Shown here: positions 4,824-6,267 of the stretch, piece by piece
Numbering within the stretch: the stretch's first letter is position 1
Layout of the letters: each line of letters starts with the position of its first letter
Assembly: GCA_002898915.1 (NCBI GenBank)
Contig: BEHO01000072.1
Span: forward strand, 1-6,267
Origin: a bacterium HR12
Lineage (GTDB): Bacteria; Actinomycetota; UBA4738; HRBIN12
DNA: 6,267 nt
Direction: 5' to 3'
Notes under the pieces: generated by a model
What the model saw: only the letters and a program-made list of their open reading frames with translations
What the model was told of the DNA's origin: nothing
Databases searched by the model: none
Made by a program: the position numbers and the translations under genes

Positions 4824-6267
4824 CGGCGAGCTACGCGCAGGGCGTAGGGCCCGCGGGTGAACCACGCGTTCACGTGGAAGTAGTACGTGCCCGTCCTCCG
4901 CGCCCTGAACACCACGAGCTCGTCCTCGCCGCGATCCCTGACCCCGCTCGCGACGAGCTTGCACGGCGTCCCGGGGCTCCAGCACTGCCAGATCTCGAGG
5001 GTCCCGGGCTCCCACACGAAGAGGTCGAAGTCCTTCCGCCTCGGCACGTCGAGCAGCACCCGGTACCGCCGCCCCTGGATCAGGCGCTTGCGGTACACGT
5101 CGTTCGCGTCCTCCGGCCACGCCACCCTGCCCTCGGCGACCCGGCGGATGCGTCGGGCGCCCGCGATGGTGCCGTCGGAGCGGGCGATGCGGGCGTCGGG
5201 GGAGCCGCTCAGGGCCCGCAGGGCGTTGACGCGGCCGTCGGTCAGCGTGAACGACCCCGGCATGAGCTCGGTGCGCGCGGCGTTCCACCACGACCGCAGG
5301 CCGTCCGGCCGGTCCACGGAGTTCAGGATGGCGTTCCTGACCTGCACCGGCCCGTACTCGGGGTGGACGGATCGGACGAGGCCCGCGACGCCGGCGACGA
5401 CGGGCGCCGCCATCGAGGTCCCGTCGAGCACCTCGTAGGTGCCGGACGGGAACGTGCTGAGGACGTCCACGCCGGGTGCCGCGAGGTCCACCGAATCGTG
5501 CCCCACGTTCGTGAAGGCGCACCGCGGGAGCACCTCGCCGTTCCGGATGGCGCAGCCGGTGCGGTAGCCGTACCGGTCGGCGTGGTTGCTCGCCGCGACC
5601 GCGATGAGGTTCGGGAGGTCGTAGCTCGCGGGGTAGGTGGGGCAGCACTCCGGAGCGCCGTCGCCGTCCTCGTCGATGACGAGCCGCATGTCGTTGTCGC
5701 CGAGCTGGTTCCCGGCCGCCGCGACGACGAGCACGCCCCGGGCGCCGGCGCGGGCGATCGCCCGGCGCAGCAGGCGCGAGAAGGAGCCGTCGCCGAAGCT
5801 CATGTTGATGACGCCCGCCCCGTTGCGGGTCGCGTAGGCGATCGCCTCCAGCGTCCCCGCCAGGTCCAGCTTCGAGCGCAGGACCATGATCCGGCAGCCG
5901 GGGCACACGCCCGCACCGCCGAGGCCGTTGCCGGCCACCGCCGCCACGATCCCGGCCACGTGGGTCCCGTGCCCGTTCCGGTCCTGGGGCACGGGGTCGT
6001 CCTCGGCGAAGTCCCAGCCGTGCACGTCGTCGGCGTAGCCGTTCCCGTCGTCGTCGAGGCCGTTGTCCGGCACCTCCCCCGGGTTGACCCAGAGGTTCGG
6101 CGCGAGGTCGGGGTGCGAGAGGTCCACGCCGGTGTCGAGCACGGCGATCACCGCGTTCCCGGCGGTGACGTCCCACGCCTCCGGCGCGTCCACGTCGGCG
6201 TCGGGGGTCCCCGCTGCCCGCCGCGGCGGCGGGTCCGCGATGAGGTGCGCCTGCCCCGTGTCGTGCA
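4820..6267 (-). CDS. S8 family serine peptidase (subtilase) with PPC-like C-terminal domain, 5' partial
   Basis: This is a subtilisin-like protease, visible for 481 residues and cut at its N-terminus by the right edge. The frame stays open to the edge with no ATG or GTG before the GTG at 6193; that GTG is unlikely to be the start because conserved subtilase sequence (GTPDADVDAPEAWDV) spans it. In visible numbering the catalytic residues are Asp44 (AVLDTGVDLSHPDL), His99 (NGHGTHVAG) and Ser284 (DGTSMAAPVVAG), with oxyanion Asn186 (AAAGNQ). All are intact, so it should be active. The Gly/Asp-rich NGLDDDGNGYADDVHGWDF (68-86) is typical of a bacterial subtilase subgroup. An Asp-rich, Cys-Cys insertion follows the oxyanion Asn. 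Residues ~390-478 (YRVLLDVPRRKDFDLFVW ... RTGTYYFHVNAW) resemble a prepeptidase C-terminal (PPC) beta-sandwich. The signal peptide and any propeptide would lie outside the window. It is probably secreted; substrate unknown. Confidence 0.92.
   Translation of the reverse strand, partial: HDTGQAHLIADPPPRRAAGTPDADVDAPEAWDVTAGNAVIAVLDTGVDLSHPDLAPNLWVNPGEVPDNGLDDDGNGYADDVHGWDFAEDDPVPQDRNGHGTHVAGIVAAVAGNGLGGAGVCPGCRIMVLRSKLDLAGTLEAIAYATRNGAGVINMSFGDGSFSRLLRRAIARAGARGVLVVAAAGNQLGDNDMRLVIDEDGDGAPECCPTYPASYDLPNLIAVAASNHADRYGYRTGCAIRNGEVLPRCAFTNVGHDSVDLAAPGVDVLSTFPSGTYEVLDGTSMAAPVVAGVAGLVRSVHPEYGPVQVRNAILNSVDRPDGLRSWWNAARTELMPGSFTLTDGRVNALRALSGSPDARIARSDGTIAGARRIRRVAEGRVAWPEDANDVYRKRLIQGRRYRVLLDVPRRKDFDLFVWEPGTLEIWQCWSPGTPCKLVASGVRDRGEDELVVFRARRTGTYYFHVNAWFTRGPYALRVARR

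Noticed and set aside
4623..6176. Second leftward frame across the subtilase region
   Set aside because: It is out of frame with the intact catalytic triad and almost entirely Arg/Gly/Pro, the typical off-frame reading of high-GC coding DNA.
1..6267. CRISPR array, transposase, integrase or toxin-antitoxin pair
   Set aside because: No regularly spaced repeat series and no matching protein motifs were seen on either strand.

Overview
The window is uniformly GC-rich with very strong G/C bias at third codon positions. It has AT-poor promoters and several start codons placed directly behind -10-like hexamers. The gene content (a BTAD/SARP-type regulator, a split-barrel flavoprotein paired with a cupin, a large subtilase) fits a high-GC actinobacterium. 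The taxonomic call is an inference; no rRNA or other marker is present.

Layout. (1) Bases 1-661: the start of a leftward gene of unknown function that runs off the left edge, a short divergent intergenic region, a rightward gene for an 87-residue helix-turn-helix protein, and a spacer with phased direct repeats. (2) Bases 662-705: the 3' half of a proline tRNA (anticodon UGG) with no 5' half. This is the classic footprint of tRNA-targeted site-specific integration, so the left part of the window may be the end of an integrated element and the right part the older chromosome. (3) Bases 723-3618: a leftward BTAD-type regulator with a TPR-like C-terminal half, divergent from a compact two-gene unit (a pyridoxamine-phosphate-oxidase-like split-barrel protein and a cupin). 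Only 39 bp separate the divergent start codons, so the regulator may control the pair, itself, or both. (4) Bases 3645-4813: a possible 22-codon small ORF behind a -10-like TAGGCT, then a radical SAM protein of the pyruvate-formate-lyase-activase/AmmeMemoRadiSam type with extra N-terminal cysteine clusters. (5) Bases 4820-6267: a leftward, presumably secreted S8 subtilase with a PPC-like C-terminal domain. It converges on the radical SAM gene with only 6 bp between stop codons, and its 5' end lies beyond the right edge.

No CRISPR array, complete RNA gene, transposase or integrase is visible. The strongest unexplained signal is the isolated tRNA-Pro 3' half with nearby repeats. The next are the possible small ORF before the radical SAM gene and the conflict between ribosome-binding site and reading frame at the start of the leftmost gene. 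I did not find a clear, complete, novel multi-gene system here. The divergent regulator/flavoprotein/cupin locus and the cysteine-rich radical SAM protein are the best candidates for unassigned biochemistry.
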